From CAWKZT01 sp963854565 (GTDB taxonomy: Bacteria; Actinomycetota; Acidimicrobiia; Acidimicrobiales; JAHEJN01): a stretch of DNA of 9,581 nt. Made by a program: the position numbers and the translations under genes. Positions 1 through 6,380 of this stretch are shown one piece after another. Numbering within the stretch: position 1 is the first letter of the stretch; each line of letters starts with the position of its first letter. The notes beneath the pieces were generated by a model, which was not told the DNA's origin, searched no databases, and worked only from the letters and a program-made list of their open reading frames with translations. Where the stretch lies: contig CAWKZT010000064.1 in NCBI GenBank assembly GCA_963854565.1, forward strand, positions 1 through 9,581, written 5' to 3'.

Positions 1-12
1 AGAACGTTTAAT

Positions 13-32
13 AACGGGTTGGAACGGGTTGG
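13..32. repeat. Tandem 10-bp direct repeat
   Basis: AACGGGTTGG occurs twice with no gap (13-22 and 23-32), in the non-coding stretch ahead of the aminotransferase gene. The second copy is exact. It lies more than 100 bp from the start codon, so it could belong to the control region of a gene beyond the left edge or be a chance duplication. No function can be assigned. Confidence 0.5.
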
Positions 33-79
33 CTCGAGTGCGAGGGGGAGGACGTTGGCCTTCGGATTCCTCTAAATAC

Positions 80-133
80 ATGGCGTCATCTATTGTCATC
101 CATGCGACAATGACCGCTACGCATCTGCCCTAG
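80..133 (+). CDS. Possible 17-codon leader peptide / upstream ORF of ilvE
   Basis: An ATG at 80 opens a frame of 17 codons (MASSIVIHATMTATHLP) ending in TAG at 131-133. That stop codon overlaps the Shine-Dalgarno of the aminotransferase gene (TAGGAGAG). The peptide contains two Ile, one Val, one Leu and three Thr, which recalls leader peptides of branched-chain amino acid operons. The Ile/Val residues are not a long run, and no terminator/antiterminator pair with a U-tract is visible. There is no Shine-Dalgarno before ATG 80, and the most TANNNT-like -10 box (91-96) would start transcription inside this frame. Only an internal ATG at 110 (seven codons) would then be available. It may be a chance frame. 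Confidence 0.2.
   Translation: MASSIVIHATMTATHLP
92..111. promoter_or_regulatory. Dyad ATTGTC-N8-GACAAT upstream of ilvE, overlapping a possible -10
   Basis: A perfect 6-bp inverted repeat, ATTGTC (92-97) and GACAAT (106-111) separated by 8 bp, lies 31 bp before the aminotransferase start. It overlaps TATTGT (91-96), which fits the actinobacterial -10 pattern TANNNT. A 20-bp dyad over a -10 box is what a dimeric repressor site would look like, but no recognised operator consensus is matched and no clear -35 is seen. The alternative is an RNA hairpin in the leader. Confidence 0.3.
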
Positions 134-136
134 GAG
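132..136 (+). promoter_or_regulatory. Ribosome binding site of ilvE
   Basis: AGGAG lies 6 nt before the ATG at 143, at good spacing. It supports this start over any internal codon. The TAG stop of the small upstream frame is embedded in it. Confidence 0.75.
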
Positions 137-142
137 AGTGAC

Positions 143-1135
143 ATGTCAGACGACCCCACCACGAAACCATTTGGTTCCGTTTTCGGCGACCTACTGTCGA
201 TCGCTTATCACGATGGCCAGACCTGGACCGATGCCGAGGTCCTACCCGTAGCCGACGTCAACTTTGGCCCCGCAACCCACGCTTTTCACTATGCGTCACA
301 GTGTTTCGAGGGTCTCAAAGGCCACCGTCAGCCCGATGACTCGGTCAAGTTGTTTCGCCCTGACCGCAATGTGGCCCGCCTGCGCCAAAGCGCGACTGGC
401 CTCTACCTGGGTGTCCCATCGGAAGAACTCGCCAACCAGATGTTCAACCTGGCCACCGAAGCCAACGCCGATATCACCCCCGCTCCGCCCGGAGCGCTGT
501 ACCTGCGTCCCACCCTCATCGGCACCGAACTCAACGTCGGTGCTGCAGGCCGGGCATCTATAAGCACTGCCTTCTATGTCCTCACTTGCCCCGTGGGCGA
601 GTATCTCCCGCCGCACGCGTTGCGGATTGTCGTCGAGACCGAACACCCTCGCACCACCCCGCAATTTGGTGTGGTCAAAGCCGGCGCCAACTACGTGATG
701 GCGCTCAGCCACCTCAACGCGGCTCGCGCTGATTGGAACGCCGACCAGGTGCTATTCGCCCCGGGCGGACTGATCGAAGAAACCGGTGCCGCCAACTTCA
801 TGTTGCTCGACGACGGCATCATCCGAACCGCACCGCTAAGCGACGCATTCCTACACGGCGTCACCCGCGACAGTGTCCTGCAGGTGTGCGCCAGCCTGGG
901 CTGGACCATCGACGAAACACCGATATCGATCGAAGAGCTAGTCGCATGGGCCGCCCGCCCAACCGGCGAAATGGCCTTGGCCGGAACGGCAGCCATCCTC
1001 GGTGGCGTCGGCGAACTCGTAGTCAACGGCGAAGTAATCACCGTAGGAACCGGCCAGACCGGGCCATCAACGACAAAAATCCGCACCATGCTTACCGAAA
1101 TCCAGCAAGGCCTTCGTAGCTTTACCTTCGCCTAA
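143..1135 (+). CDS. ilvE: Branched-chain amino acid aminotransferase
   Basis: This is a fold-type IV PLP aminotransferase (330 aa). It interconverts branched-chain amino acids and their 2-oxo acids with glutamate/2-oxoglutarate, the last step of Val, Leu and Ile synthesis and the first step of their breakdown, in the cytoplasm. Visible motifs are FHYASQCFEGLKGHR (48-62), FRPDRNVARL (71-80), GALYLRPTLIGTE (117-129) and CPVGEYL (149-155). The PLP lysine is K179 in VVKAGANY. Next come EETGAANF (212-219), with E213 at the cofactor-binding glutamate position, GVTRDSVL (239-246) and GTAA (281-284). The FEG.K and LYLRP blocks point to the eukaryote-like BCAT group rather than E. coli-type IlvE. The length is slightly short for that group but no motif is missing. 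The start is set by AGGAG 6 nt upstream. The EamA-type permease follows after 24 bp, so the two are probably cotranscribed. The family is sure; substrate preference is inferred. Confidence 0.93.
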   Translation: MSDDPTTKPFGSVFGDLLSIAYHDGQTWTDAEVLPVADVNFGPATHAFHYASQCFEGLKGHRQPDDSVKLFRPDRNVARLRQSATGLYLGVPSEELANQMFNLATEANADITPAPPGALYLRPTLIGTELNVGAAGRASISTAFYVLTCPVGEYLPPHALRIVVETEHPRTTPQFGVVKAGANYVMALSHLNAARADWNADQVLFAPGGLIEETGAANFMLLDDGIIRTAPLSDAFLHGVTRDSVLQVCASLGWTIDETPISIEELVAWAARPTGEMALAGTAAILGGVGELVVNGEVITVGTGQTGPSTTKIRTMLTEIQQGLRSFTFA

Positions 1136-1159
1136 GTAGCGAACGATAAGCCCATACCT

Positions 1160-1987
1160 ATGGCCGCCCTCTTAGCTGTTTTGTCCTCGCTTGCGTGGGG
1201 AACCAGCGATTTTATGGGCGGCGTAACGGCCCGAAAAGCCAACGCCTGGACTGTCGTCATCATCGCCCAGTTCGTGGGGCTATTCGCAGCCCTAGCACTC
1301 GCGCCAATGTTCGGCGGTCAACTCACCTGGGAGGCAACCGGGTGGGGAATCATTGCGGGGATCTCAGGGGCCCTGGGTTTGGTCGCTCTCTATCACGGAC
1401 TGGCAACCGGACGAATGGCTACCGTTGCTCCCGTTGCAGCGCTAGTCGGTGCCGCCATCCCCGTCGTGGTGGGCGTCGTAGACGGCGAACGACCCTCCAA
1501 TCTCACCTGGATCGGCATAGCAATCGCCCTCCCCGCCATCTGGCTTGTAGCTCGCGAAGAATCCGGAAACCTCCGCAATGGTCTAACCATCGCCGTTGCC
1601 GCAGGAGCCGGCTTTGGGTTCTTTTTCGTGTTCATCGCCTCAGCCCCAGACTCGGCGAACTTGTGGCCGTTGGTTCCGGCGCGGATGGGCGCAGTCCCCG
1701 TCGTGCTCGCCACGGCGCTCGTGACTAAGCAAGTCACCTCGAATGATTTTGTGTTCCGACGACCGGTTTACCTCGGCGCCGCGCTCGCAGGAGGTGGCGA
1801 CATGGTGGCCAACATGCTATTTCTCGCCGCCGTGCAACGAGGTTTGTTGAGCGTCGTTTCTGTTCTGGCATCGCTCTATCCGGCGGTCACCGTGGTCCTC
1901 GCTCGTCTAAACGGTGAACCGGTGAAGCGAACCCAGTGGGCTGGCATGGGCCTGTCCCTAGTGGCCGTGGCCTTTATCGCCCTCTAA
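1160..1987 (+). CDS. EamA/DMT-superfamily permease
   Basis: A 275-aa polytopic inner-membrane protein of the drug/metabolite transporter type, with about ten hydrophobic helices arranged as two EamA repeats. The N-terminal signature LAWGTSDFMGGVTARK (11-26) is typical of the family. The end of repeat one (YHGLATGRMATVAPVAALVGAAIPVV, about 78-103) is mirrored at the end of repeat two (AVQRGLLSVVSVLASLYPAVTVVLAR, about 224-249), showing the internal duplication. The second half starts near residue 141. No upstream in-frame start exists after the TAA at 1133-1135, so ATG 1160 is the earliest possible start. It has no clear Shine-Dalgarno. It sits 24 bp behind ilvE, so an amino acid or related metabolite is a reasonable substrate guess, but the family is too broad to name one. 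A hairpin follows the gene. Confidence 0.88.
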   Translation: MAALLAVLSSLAWGTSDFMGGVTARKANAWTVVIIAQFVGLFAALALAPMFGGQLTWEATGWGIIAGISGALGLVALYHGLATGRMATVAPVAALVGAAIPVVVGVVDGERPSNLTWIGIAIALPAIWLVAREESGNLRNGLTIAVAAGAGFGFFFVFIASAPDSANLWPLVPARMGAVPVVLATALVTKQVTSNDFVFRRPVYLGAALAGGGDMVANMLFLAAVQRGLLSVVSVLASLYPAVTVVLARLNGEPVKRTQWAGMGLSLVAVAFIAL

Positions 1988-2011
1988 CCAACGAACTCCA
2001 ATCGACTGTGG

Positions 2012-2045
2012 GTTAGCCAAACACTGCTTTGCGGTTTGGGCCAAC
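2012..2045 (+). terminator. Possible terminator hairpin after the permease gene
   Basis: CCAAAC (2017-2022) pairs with GTTTGG (2034-2039) around an 11-nt loop. The stem is extended imperfectly by GTT (2012-2014) with AAC (2043-2045). It begins 24 nt after the permease stop. No T-run follows, so this would be a weak, tail-less terminator at best. Confidence 0.35.
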
Positions 2046-2070
2046 GCGCCGTACCCCGTCCAGGCAAATG

Positions 2071-2084
2071 CTCCGCCACCGGAG
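2071..2084. repeat. Short perfect hairpin (5-bp stem, 4-nt loop)
   Basis: CTCCG (2071-2075) and CGGAG (2080-2084) flank the loop CCAC. It lies between the permease and cofC genes, upstream of the predicted cofC start of transcription. It could be the end of the permease transcript or a DNA-level site. No protein can be assigned. Confidence 0.3.
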
Positions 2085-2098
2085 ATTCGTCCACTGCT

Positions 2099-2113
2099 AC
2101 CCGCAAGCCGGGT
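2099..2113. promoter_or_regulatory. Dyad ACCCG-N5-CGGGT ahead of the cofC -10 box
   Basis: A perfect inverted repeat with 5-bp arms (2099-2103 and 2109-2113) ends 9 bp before the predicted -10 hexamer of cofC (2123-2128). It therefore lies in the -35 region. A regulator site is possible. It is short enough to be chance. Confidence 0.25.
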
Positions 2114-2122
2114 CGGCGGACG

Positions 2123-2128
2123 TAAAAT
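2123..2128 (+). promoter_or_regulatory. Predicted -10 box of cofC (leaderless start)
   Basis: TAAAAT differs from TATAAT at one base. It ends 7 nt before the GTG start codon at 2135, the normal distance from a -10 box to a transcription start. With no Shine-Dalgarno present, the mRNA probably begins at the GTG itself. No good -35 is seen. Confidence 0.45.
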
Positions 2129-2134
2129 CAAGAA

Positions 2135-2788
2135 GTGAATGCACCAAACCTTCATCGCGGCGGACCTACGCCTGCCTTCCTGATCCCCATCAAGGCTTTC
2201 AATCTCGCCAAGGGTCGGCTCGCGGAATCACTGAGTTCCGCCGACCGCCGCGACTTAGCCAACTACCTGGCGTTATGTGTCTTCGGCAGTTGCGACCAAA
2301 CCGCCAACTATGTGGTTTGCGACGACGAAGACGTATCCGATTGGGCTTTTGTTATCGGGTCCACACCACTGTGGACACCGGCTGATGGACTTAATGATGC
2401 GGTGACCAAGGGACGAGCCCGCATTACCGAACTTGGCCACGACCGGGTCATCGTGATCCACAGTGACCTTCCTCTCGTCGTCGATACCAACTGGCTCGCC
2501 CGGTTTCCTGCGGACCGGTGTGTGATTGTTCCGGACCGCCACCGACAAGGAACCAACGCCCTCGTTGTGCCGAGCGGCACCGACTTCACCTTTCAGTACG
2601 GCCCCGGCTCATTTCACAAACACATCGCCGAAGCCGCCCAACGAAACCTGCCCATCTCCATCGTCGAAGACGAGGCCGTCGGATGGGACCTCGACACCCC
2701 CGACGACCTAATCGCTCCCAACGGCGAAAACTTTCTGGGATTGATCGAAACATATCGATCCTGGCAAGCCGACCGTGAGCAGCACTAG
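2135..2788 (+). CDS. cofC: 2-phospho-L-lactate / phosphoenolpyruvate guanylyltransferase (coenzyme F420 biosynthesis)
   Basis: CofC (FbiD in Actinobacteria) is a cytoplasmic nucleotidyltransferase. It joins GMP from GTP to 2-phospholactate, or to phosphoenolpyruvate in mycobacterial FbiD, and so supplies the side chain that CofD/FbiA attaches to Fo. The 217-aa sequence shows the family blocks in order: IPIKAFNLAKGRLA (17-30, nucleotide binding), DGLNDAV (84-90), IHSDLPL (108-114, where the Asp of the family's DLP motif binds metal), PDRHRQGTNAL (133-143), YGPGSFHKH (155-163) and DLDTPDDL (185-192). Length matches the family. The start codon is GTG with no Shine-Dalgarno and is supported by a -10 hexamer 7 nt upstream. 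No other F420 gene (fbiA, fbiB, fbiC) is in the window, so it is a detached pathway gene. Identification is strong; phospholactate versus phosphoenolpyruvate cannot be read from the sequence, though an actinobacterial origin favours the latter. Confidence 0.92.
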   Translation: MNAPNLHRGGPTPAFLIPIKAFNLAKGRLAESLSSADRRDLANYLALCVFGSCDQTANYVVCDDEDVSDWAFVIGSTPLWTPADGLNDAVTKGRARITELGHDRVIVIHSDLPLVVDTNWLARFPADRCVIVPDRHRQGTNALVVPSGTDFTFQYGPGSFHKHIAEAAQRNLPISIVEDEAVGWDLDTPDDLIAPNGENFLGLIETYRSWQADREQH

Positions 2789-2809
2789 ACCAGCGCTTCA
2801 CCAGCCCAA

Positions 2810-2828
2810 GTGGTGTCGAACAGACCAC
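2810..2828. terminator. Weak hairpin downstream of cofC
   Basis: GTGGT (2810-2814) and ACCAC (2824-2828) can pair around a 9-nt loop, starting 21 nt after the cofC stop. The stem is only five pairs and no T-tract follows. It is the only candidate transcript end in the 105-bp gap before the deacetylase gene. Confidence 0.2.
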
Positions 2829-2878
2829 AATCACGTCGCTAACAGCCATTCAATGTGCACGGCAAATTGACTACGAAC

Positions 2879-2884
2879 TAAACT
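2879..2884 (+). promoter_or_regulatory. Predicted -10 box of the PIG-L deacetylase gene
   Basis: TAAACT fits TANNNT and ends 9 nt before the ATG at 2894, which has no Shine-Dalgarno. This suggests a leaderless or nearly leaderless transcript. A TTGACT at 2867-2872 is too close (6 bp) to be its -35. Confidence 0.35.
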
Positions 2885-2893
2885 CATACGCCC

Positions 2894-3637
2894 ATGAGTA
2901 ACGCGGCTGAAATCTCAACAAATCTGCCTACCCCGGAGCGGGCCCTGGCGATCGGCGCCCACCCCGATGACATCGAGTTCGGCGCTGGCTCAACACTCGC
3001 CAAATGGGCCGCCGACGGGTGTGTTGTGTCCATGGTCATTTGCACCGACGGGTCCAAAGGCACCTGGGACCCAAACGCCAACACTGCGGCATTAGCTACC
3101 CTTCGCCAACTCGAACAAGCCGAGGCGGCCGACCATCTCGGCGTAACCGGCGACGTGATATTTCTCGGTTGGACCGACGGTGAACTTGATTCCAGTCTGC
3201 GTCAACGGATACAGGTGACATCGGCCATTCGGCGACTCCAGCCCACGGTCGTCTTGGGCCATGATCCGTGGAAGCCATATCGACTTCATCCTGATCACCG
3301 CCATGCAGGCCTGCTTGCGGTTGAAGGCATCGTGGCGGCGCGTGACCCGCACTTCTTTCCCGAGATTGCGCTTCCCCACCACCGGCCCGAACACCTTCTC
3401 CTTTTTGAGGCTGAAGTCATGGACCATGTTGAGTCAACCGACGGGTTCGAAACCCAGAAGCTGGCCGCCCTCGAAGCCCACCAAAGCCAATTCGAGTCAA
3501 CCATGTTCGTCACCGACGATGATGACGGCAGTCAGATGGACCAGTTCCGTCAGGTTGAGACCGATCGGCTCATTGCCCACGGAGCTCTTGTTGGTTTCAG
3601 CCGCGGCGAGGCCTTCAAACGGATAAGTGACCTGTAG
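2894..3637 (+). CDS. PIG-L / LmbE-family zinc-dependent N-deacetylase
   Basis: A 247-aa member of the PIG-L (LmbE) family, enzymes that remove the acetyl group from N-acetylglucosamine-type substrates using zinc. The N-terminal metal motif is GAHPDDIEFGAGST (21-34), with H23 and D26 as zinc ligands and D25 as the usual general base. ICTDGSKGT (49-57) follows. The third ligand lies in HPDHRHAG (132-139). The full core is present and the length is normal. There is no signal peptide, so it should be cytoplasmic. Relatives include the mycothiol enzymes MshB and Mca, bacillithiol BshB and antibiotic-pathway deacetylases. The GAHPDDIEFG form is that of generic LmbE proteins, and no mycothiol gene neighbours are present, so the substrate is left open. 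It is preceded by cofC (105 bp) and converges with the ABC permease gene. Confidence 0.88.
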   Translation: MSNAAEISTNLPTPERALAIGAHPDDIEFGAGSTLAKWAADGCVVSMVICTDGSKGTWDPNANTAALATLRQLEQAEAADHLGVTGDVIFLGWTDGELDSSLRQRIQVTSAIRRLQPTVVLGHDPWKPYRLHPDHRHAGLLAVEGIVAARDPHFFPEIALPHHRPEHLLLFEAEVMDHVESTDGFETQKLAALEAHQSQFESTMFVTDDDDGSQMDQFRQVETDRLIAHGALVGFSRGEAFKRISDL

Positions 3638-3660
3638 TCCTGGTCCTCGTGATGGGACGC

Positions 3661-3681
3661 GATGGCCGAACGCGGCGCATC
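3661..3681. terminator. Hairpin between convergent genes, possible bidirectional terminator
   Basis: GATGGCCG (3661-3668) pairs with CGGC-CATC (3673-3676 and 3678-3681) across a 4-nt AACG loop, giving eight pairs with one bulged G at 3677. It sits in the 72-bp gap between the 3' ends of the deacetylase (+) and ABC permease (-) genes, where a shared terminator is expected. No T-tract is visible on either side. Confidence 0.4.
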
Positions 3682-3709
3682 TTCGAGACTGCCTAGCTCA
3701 CCAACGACC

Positions 3710-4522
3710 TCACCGCGAACGTCTACCGGTCGCGCCACCCACCGATGGTTCCCAGTTGAACTTCTTGAGAGCAATGACGCCGCCAACTACTCCCCAGGCG
3801 GCCACAACGGCCAGGTTTCCCCACCGAAAAGCAGGCGCACCTTCTAGGGGGTTGAAGGCCACCTGAAAAGCTTCGGCGAAAGGTTTGAGCGGAAAGATAT
3901 CGCCAACCACTTCGAGCCAGCGAGGCGGGTCTTCCAGCGGAATAAACACGTTGGAGATAAACGCTAGAGGCAAGATCGTGGCATTGGCTACGGCCGGAGC
4001 GGAACTGGCATTAGGAACCAGCGAGGCCACCGCCAAACCCAGCAAAGAGAACGAAGTCAAAGCAACAACGAAGGTGACCGTGGCGGCCGGCATCTTCGCC
4101 ATGTTGATCTGCAGGTCATAGAAAACCACTCCGAGAAACAACATAATTAGCGTTCCTACGATGGCTATACCTACCGCCGAGAGCACCAGACCCCCGACAT
4201 AGGCCGAAGGCTGCAGCGGCGTGCTGCGAACGCGCTTGAGGATGCCTTCATCGCGACGAATGGGAACCATGTTGACAAGATTGGTATATGTGGCCGATAC
4301 AGCAGCAAATGCCGCAAGACCCGCGGTATAAAACTGGCTGATCTTGAACGAACCGGCATCGGTTTCGACATCACCATCAAAGAGTGTGTTGAACAACACC
4401 AACATGATGAGCGGCAAGAAAAGCGTGAAGAAAGCGGCAACAGGAGTACGCCAAAAAACCCGCGTCTGTGCCTTCCCCTGACGCAGCACGGATTGGGTCC
4501 ACGTCGGCCACGATCTGGTCAT
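3710..4522 (-). CDS. ABC-2 type transporter permease
   Basis: The membrane subunit (270 aa) of an ABC-2 (DrrB/NatB-like) exporter. About six helices are apparent, near residues 28-46, 64-84, 109-134, 147-168, 176-196 and 236-252. The cytoplasmic segment RRDEGILKRVRSTPLQPSAYVGG (89-111) is the conserved ABC-2 element that contacts the ATPase. LPLAFISNVFIPLEDPPRWLEVVGDIFPLKPFAEAF (185-219) is the characteristic C-terminal block. The ATG overlaps the stop of the ATPase gene (ATGA, 4 bp), and GAGG 7 nt upstream of it (4530-4533) provides a Shine-Dalgarno. Together with the preceding ATPase it should form a homodimeric-subunit exporter (2+2). Substrate is unknown; relatives move drugs, lipids or sodium. 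The C-terminus ends in a basic tail (GRRSR). The family call is safe. Confidence 0.92.
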   Translation of the reverse strand: MTRSWPTWTQSVLRQGKAQTRVFWRTPVAAFFTLFLPLIMLVLFNTLFDGDVETDAGSFKISQFYTAGLAAFAAVSATYTNLVNMVPIRRDEGILKRVRSTPLQPSAYVGGLVLSAVGIAIVGTLIMLFLGVVFYDLQINMAKMPAATVTFVVALTSFSLLGLAVASLVPNASSAPAVANATILPLAFISNVFIPLEDPPRWLEVVGDIFPLKPFAEAFQVAFNPLEGAPAFRWGNLAVVAAWGVVGGVIALKKFNWEPSVGGATGRRSR

Positions 4523-5472
4523 GTCCGCGCCTCGTTCTGGGCTGCGTCGGGCACCGCAACCGCTCCACTATTTGGTTCGGTTAGTCCCAGGTAAATGTCT
4601 TCGAGCGTCGGCCGATAAACCGAAAGTTCGTCGAGTTCGACGCCCTTGTCGACCGCCCAATTCGTGAGTTTATGCAATGTGTCCGTGGGTGCCGATGTGG
4701 TGAGGGCAACTACGCCGTTGAGCACAGTCATGTCGTCCGCCATTGACTTGACGTCGTCCGCGTACGCGTCTCCGTGTAAGCGGAAAGAAATCGTGGTGTG
4801 TTCTGTACCAGTCGCCAATTCGGCGGGGGTTCCCATGGCCACAATCTTGCCCGCAACAATCACCCCGACCCGATCAGCCAAACGTTCGGCTTCTTCCATG
4901 TAGTGGGTGGTAAGGACAATGGTGGTGCCCAAGTCTCGCAGACTGCCTAACAGGTCCCATGAGGCTCGCCGCGCGGCGGGATCAAACCCGGTGGTGGGTT
5001 CGTCGAGGAACAACACCTCGGGGTTACCAATCAGACCCAGTGCCAGATCGATCCGACGCTGCTGACCTCCAGAAAGTGTTTTCACCCGGTCGTGACGCTT
5101 TTCGTTCAGACCCACAAGGTCGATGATTTCATCAACACCGCGCGGCGACCGGTAGCTCGATCGATACAAATCGATCGCCTCGGTCACGGTGAGCGTGTCT
5201 TCGATTCCTGAGGACTGCAACACGATGCCAATGCGGTCACGAAACTCGCGGCCACCGTCGGCCGGCGAAACGCCCAATACCGAAGCCGAACCGGACGTTG
5301 CAGTGCGATGCCCTTCGAGGATTTCGATCGTCGTAGATTTGCCCGCACCATTAGGTCCTAACAAGGCGAACACCTCGCCCTCTGCAACATCAAAACTCAC
5401 TCCGCTAAGGGCATGTTTCTCACCATAAACCTTGGTGAGGTCGCGGACCTCGATCGCATGGGCCACGGCCAT
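4519..5472 (-). CDS. ABC transporter ATP-binding protein (DrrA/NatA-type)
   Basis: The nucleotide-binding subunit (317 aa) paired with the ABC-2 permease. Walker A GPNGAGKST is at 39-47, the Q-loop at Q86, signature LSGGQQRR at 133-140, Walker B VLFLDE at 153-158 and the switch histidine H190 in TTHYMEEAE. All catalytic residues are intact. Residues from about 225 onward form the C-terminal extension common in DrrA-like proteins, ending YRPTLEDIYLGLT, followed by a short Ala-rich tail. The start codon shares one base with the stop of the dehydrogenase gene upstream (TAATG), and no Shine-Dalgarno is seen, so translation is probably by reinitiation. The gene also overlaps the permease start by 4 bp. 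Function as an exporter motor is near certain; the cargo is not determinable here. Confidence 0.95.
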   Translation of the reverse strand: MAVAHAIEVRDLTKVYGEKHALSGVSFDVAEGEVFALLGPNGAGKSTTIEILEGHRTATSGSASVLGVSPADGGREFRDRIGIVLQSSGIEDTLTVTEAIDLYRSSYRSPRGVDEIIDLVGLNEKRHDRVKTLSGGQQRRIDLALGLIGNPEVLFLDEPTTGFDPAARRASWDLLGSLRDLGTTIVLTTHYMEEAERLADRVGVIVAGKIVAMGTPAELATGTEHTTISFRLHGDAYADDVKSMADDMTVLNGVVALTTSAPTDTLHKLTNWAVDKGVELDELSVYRPTLEDIYLGLTEPNSGAVAVPDAAQNEART

Positions 5473-6359
5473 TACCAGTCGATGTCAGACAGATGCGCCA
5501 TAGCTTTCACAATGGCCTGTGTACCGTTGAGTCCGCCCCCTTGACTTTGCAAGGCAACATACATTTGGTGGGCTAATGCCAACGATGGCGTCGAAAGCTG
5601 CATTGCTCGGGCCTCATCAAGCGCAATGCCCATGTCCTTGACGAAATGGTCTACGTAGAACCCGGGGTCAAAGTTTCCATCAACGACACGTGGCGCCAAG
5701 TTAGACAACGACCATGACCCAGCGGCACCACCGCTAATAGATTCGAGCACGGTGGAAAGATCAAGCCCGGCCTGCTTGGCGTAAAGCAACCCCTCGGCAA
5801 TGCCCATCATGGCGCTGGCAATGACGATCTGATTGACCATTTTGGTGTGTTGACCCGCACCAGGACCACCCTGCAAGACAATGGCCTTACCCATGAGTTC
5901 GAATAATGGCCGGGCGCGAGCAACGTCTTCTTCGTCGCCGCCAACCATGATCGACAAAGCTGCGTTCTTGGCACCAACGTCGCCTCCCGAAACCGGAGCA
6001 TCGATGGAGCCAACGCCCTTGGCCCGCGCGGCGTCGGCTATCTCTACCGCCAGCGATGGTTCACTCGTGGTCATGTCAATAATGAGTGACCCATCGGTCG
6101 CTCCAGCAACAATGCCGTTGTCCCCCAGGAACACCTCTCGCACATCGGACGGAAAGCCCACAATGGCGAAAGTGACATCTGAGGTCGCCGCGGCTTCGGC
6201 GGGTGAAGCAACCCAGGTAGCACCCCGGGAAATAAGGTCGGTGGCCTTTTCTTTGCTTCGGGTATAGACGGAGACCGGGTGACCGGCAGCTAGCAAGTGG
6301 CCGCACATTGAGGCACCCATTACTCCGGTACCGACCCACCCGATCTTCACGTCTGACAC
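5472..6359 (-). CDS. NAD(P)-dependent beta-hydroxyacid dehydrogenase (3-hydroxyisobutyrate dehydrogenase family)
   Basis: A cytoplasmic oxidoreductase of the 3-hydroxyisobutyrate / tartronate-semialdehyde / glyoxylate reductase family (295 aa). Numbered from the GTG chosen here: Rossmann motif GTGVMG (10-15), the dinucleotide-specificity strand end VYTRSKEK (31-38), DMTTSEP (95-101), substrate motif DAPVSGGDVGA (120-130), GAGQHTKMVNQI (167-178) with catalytic K173, and the C-terminal KDMGIALDEA (241-250). Arg34 after the second strand hints at NADP(H), without proof. A TTG at 6383 would add eight residues. GTG 6359 is preferred because GGAG (6366-6369) lies 6 nt before it, and the Rossmann fold begins right after. 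The stop overlaps the ABC ATPase start by one base, tying its expression to the exporter. Valine breakdown would link it loosely to ilvE, but the exact hydroxyacid is not identifiable. Confidence 0.9.
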   Translation of the reverse strand: MSDVKIGWVGTGVMGASMCGHLLAAGHPVSVYTRSKEKATDLISRGATWVASPAEAAATSDVTFAIVGFPSDVREVFLGDNGIVAGATDGSLIIDMTTSEPSLAVEIADAARAKGVGSIDAPVSGGDVGAKNAALSIMVGGDEEDVARARPLFELMGKAIVLQGGPGAGQHTKMVNQIVIASAMMGIAEGLLYAKQAGLDLSTVLESISGGAAGSWSLSNLAPRVVDGNFDPGFYVDHFVKDMGIALDEARAMQLSTPSLALAHQMYVALQSQGGGLNGTQAIVKAMAHLSDIDW

Positions 6360-6365
6360 TGCATT

Positions 6366-6369
6366 CTCC
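6366..6369 (-). promoter_or_regulatory. Ribosome binding site deciding the dehydrogenase start
   Basis: On the minus strand GGAG is followed by 6 nt (AATGCA) and then GTG at 6359. This spacing favours the GTG over the upstream TTG codons at 6383 and 6380, which have no such site. Confidence 0.6.
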
Positions 6370-6380
6370 GTTCGATTCAA

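Noticed and set aside
296..1119. Minus- and plus-strand open frames inside ilvE (296-712, 691-1089, 733-1119)
   Set aside because: They overlap a gene with complete family motifs, have Arg/Pro- or Ser/Thr-biased shadow composition, and show no recognisable domain.
1195..1728. Arg-rich frame inside the DMT permease gene
   Set aside because: It is an alternate-frame reading of a GC-rich membrane protein gene. Its composition is typical of frame shadows.
2867..2884. TTGACT and TAAACT as a -35/-10 pair before the PIG-L gene
   Set aside because: The spacing of 6 bp is far below the 16-18 bp needed. Only the -10 is retained.
2894..3637. Assignment of the PIG-L protein as MshB or Mca of mycothiol metabolism
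   Set aside because: Only the generic zinc motifs are visible, and there are no mycothiol gene neighbours. The nearby MDMPI-like gene is not adequate evidence.
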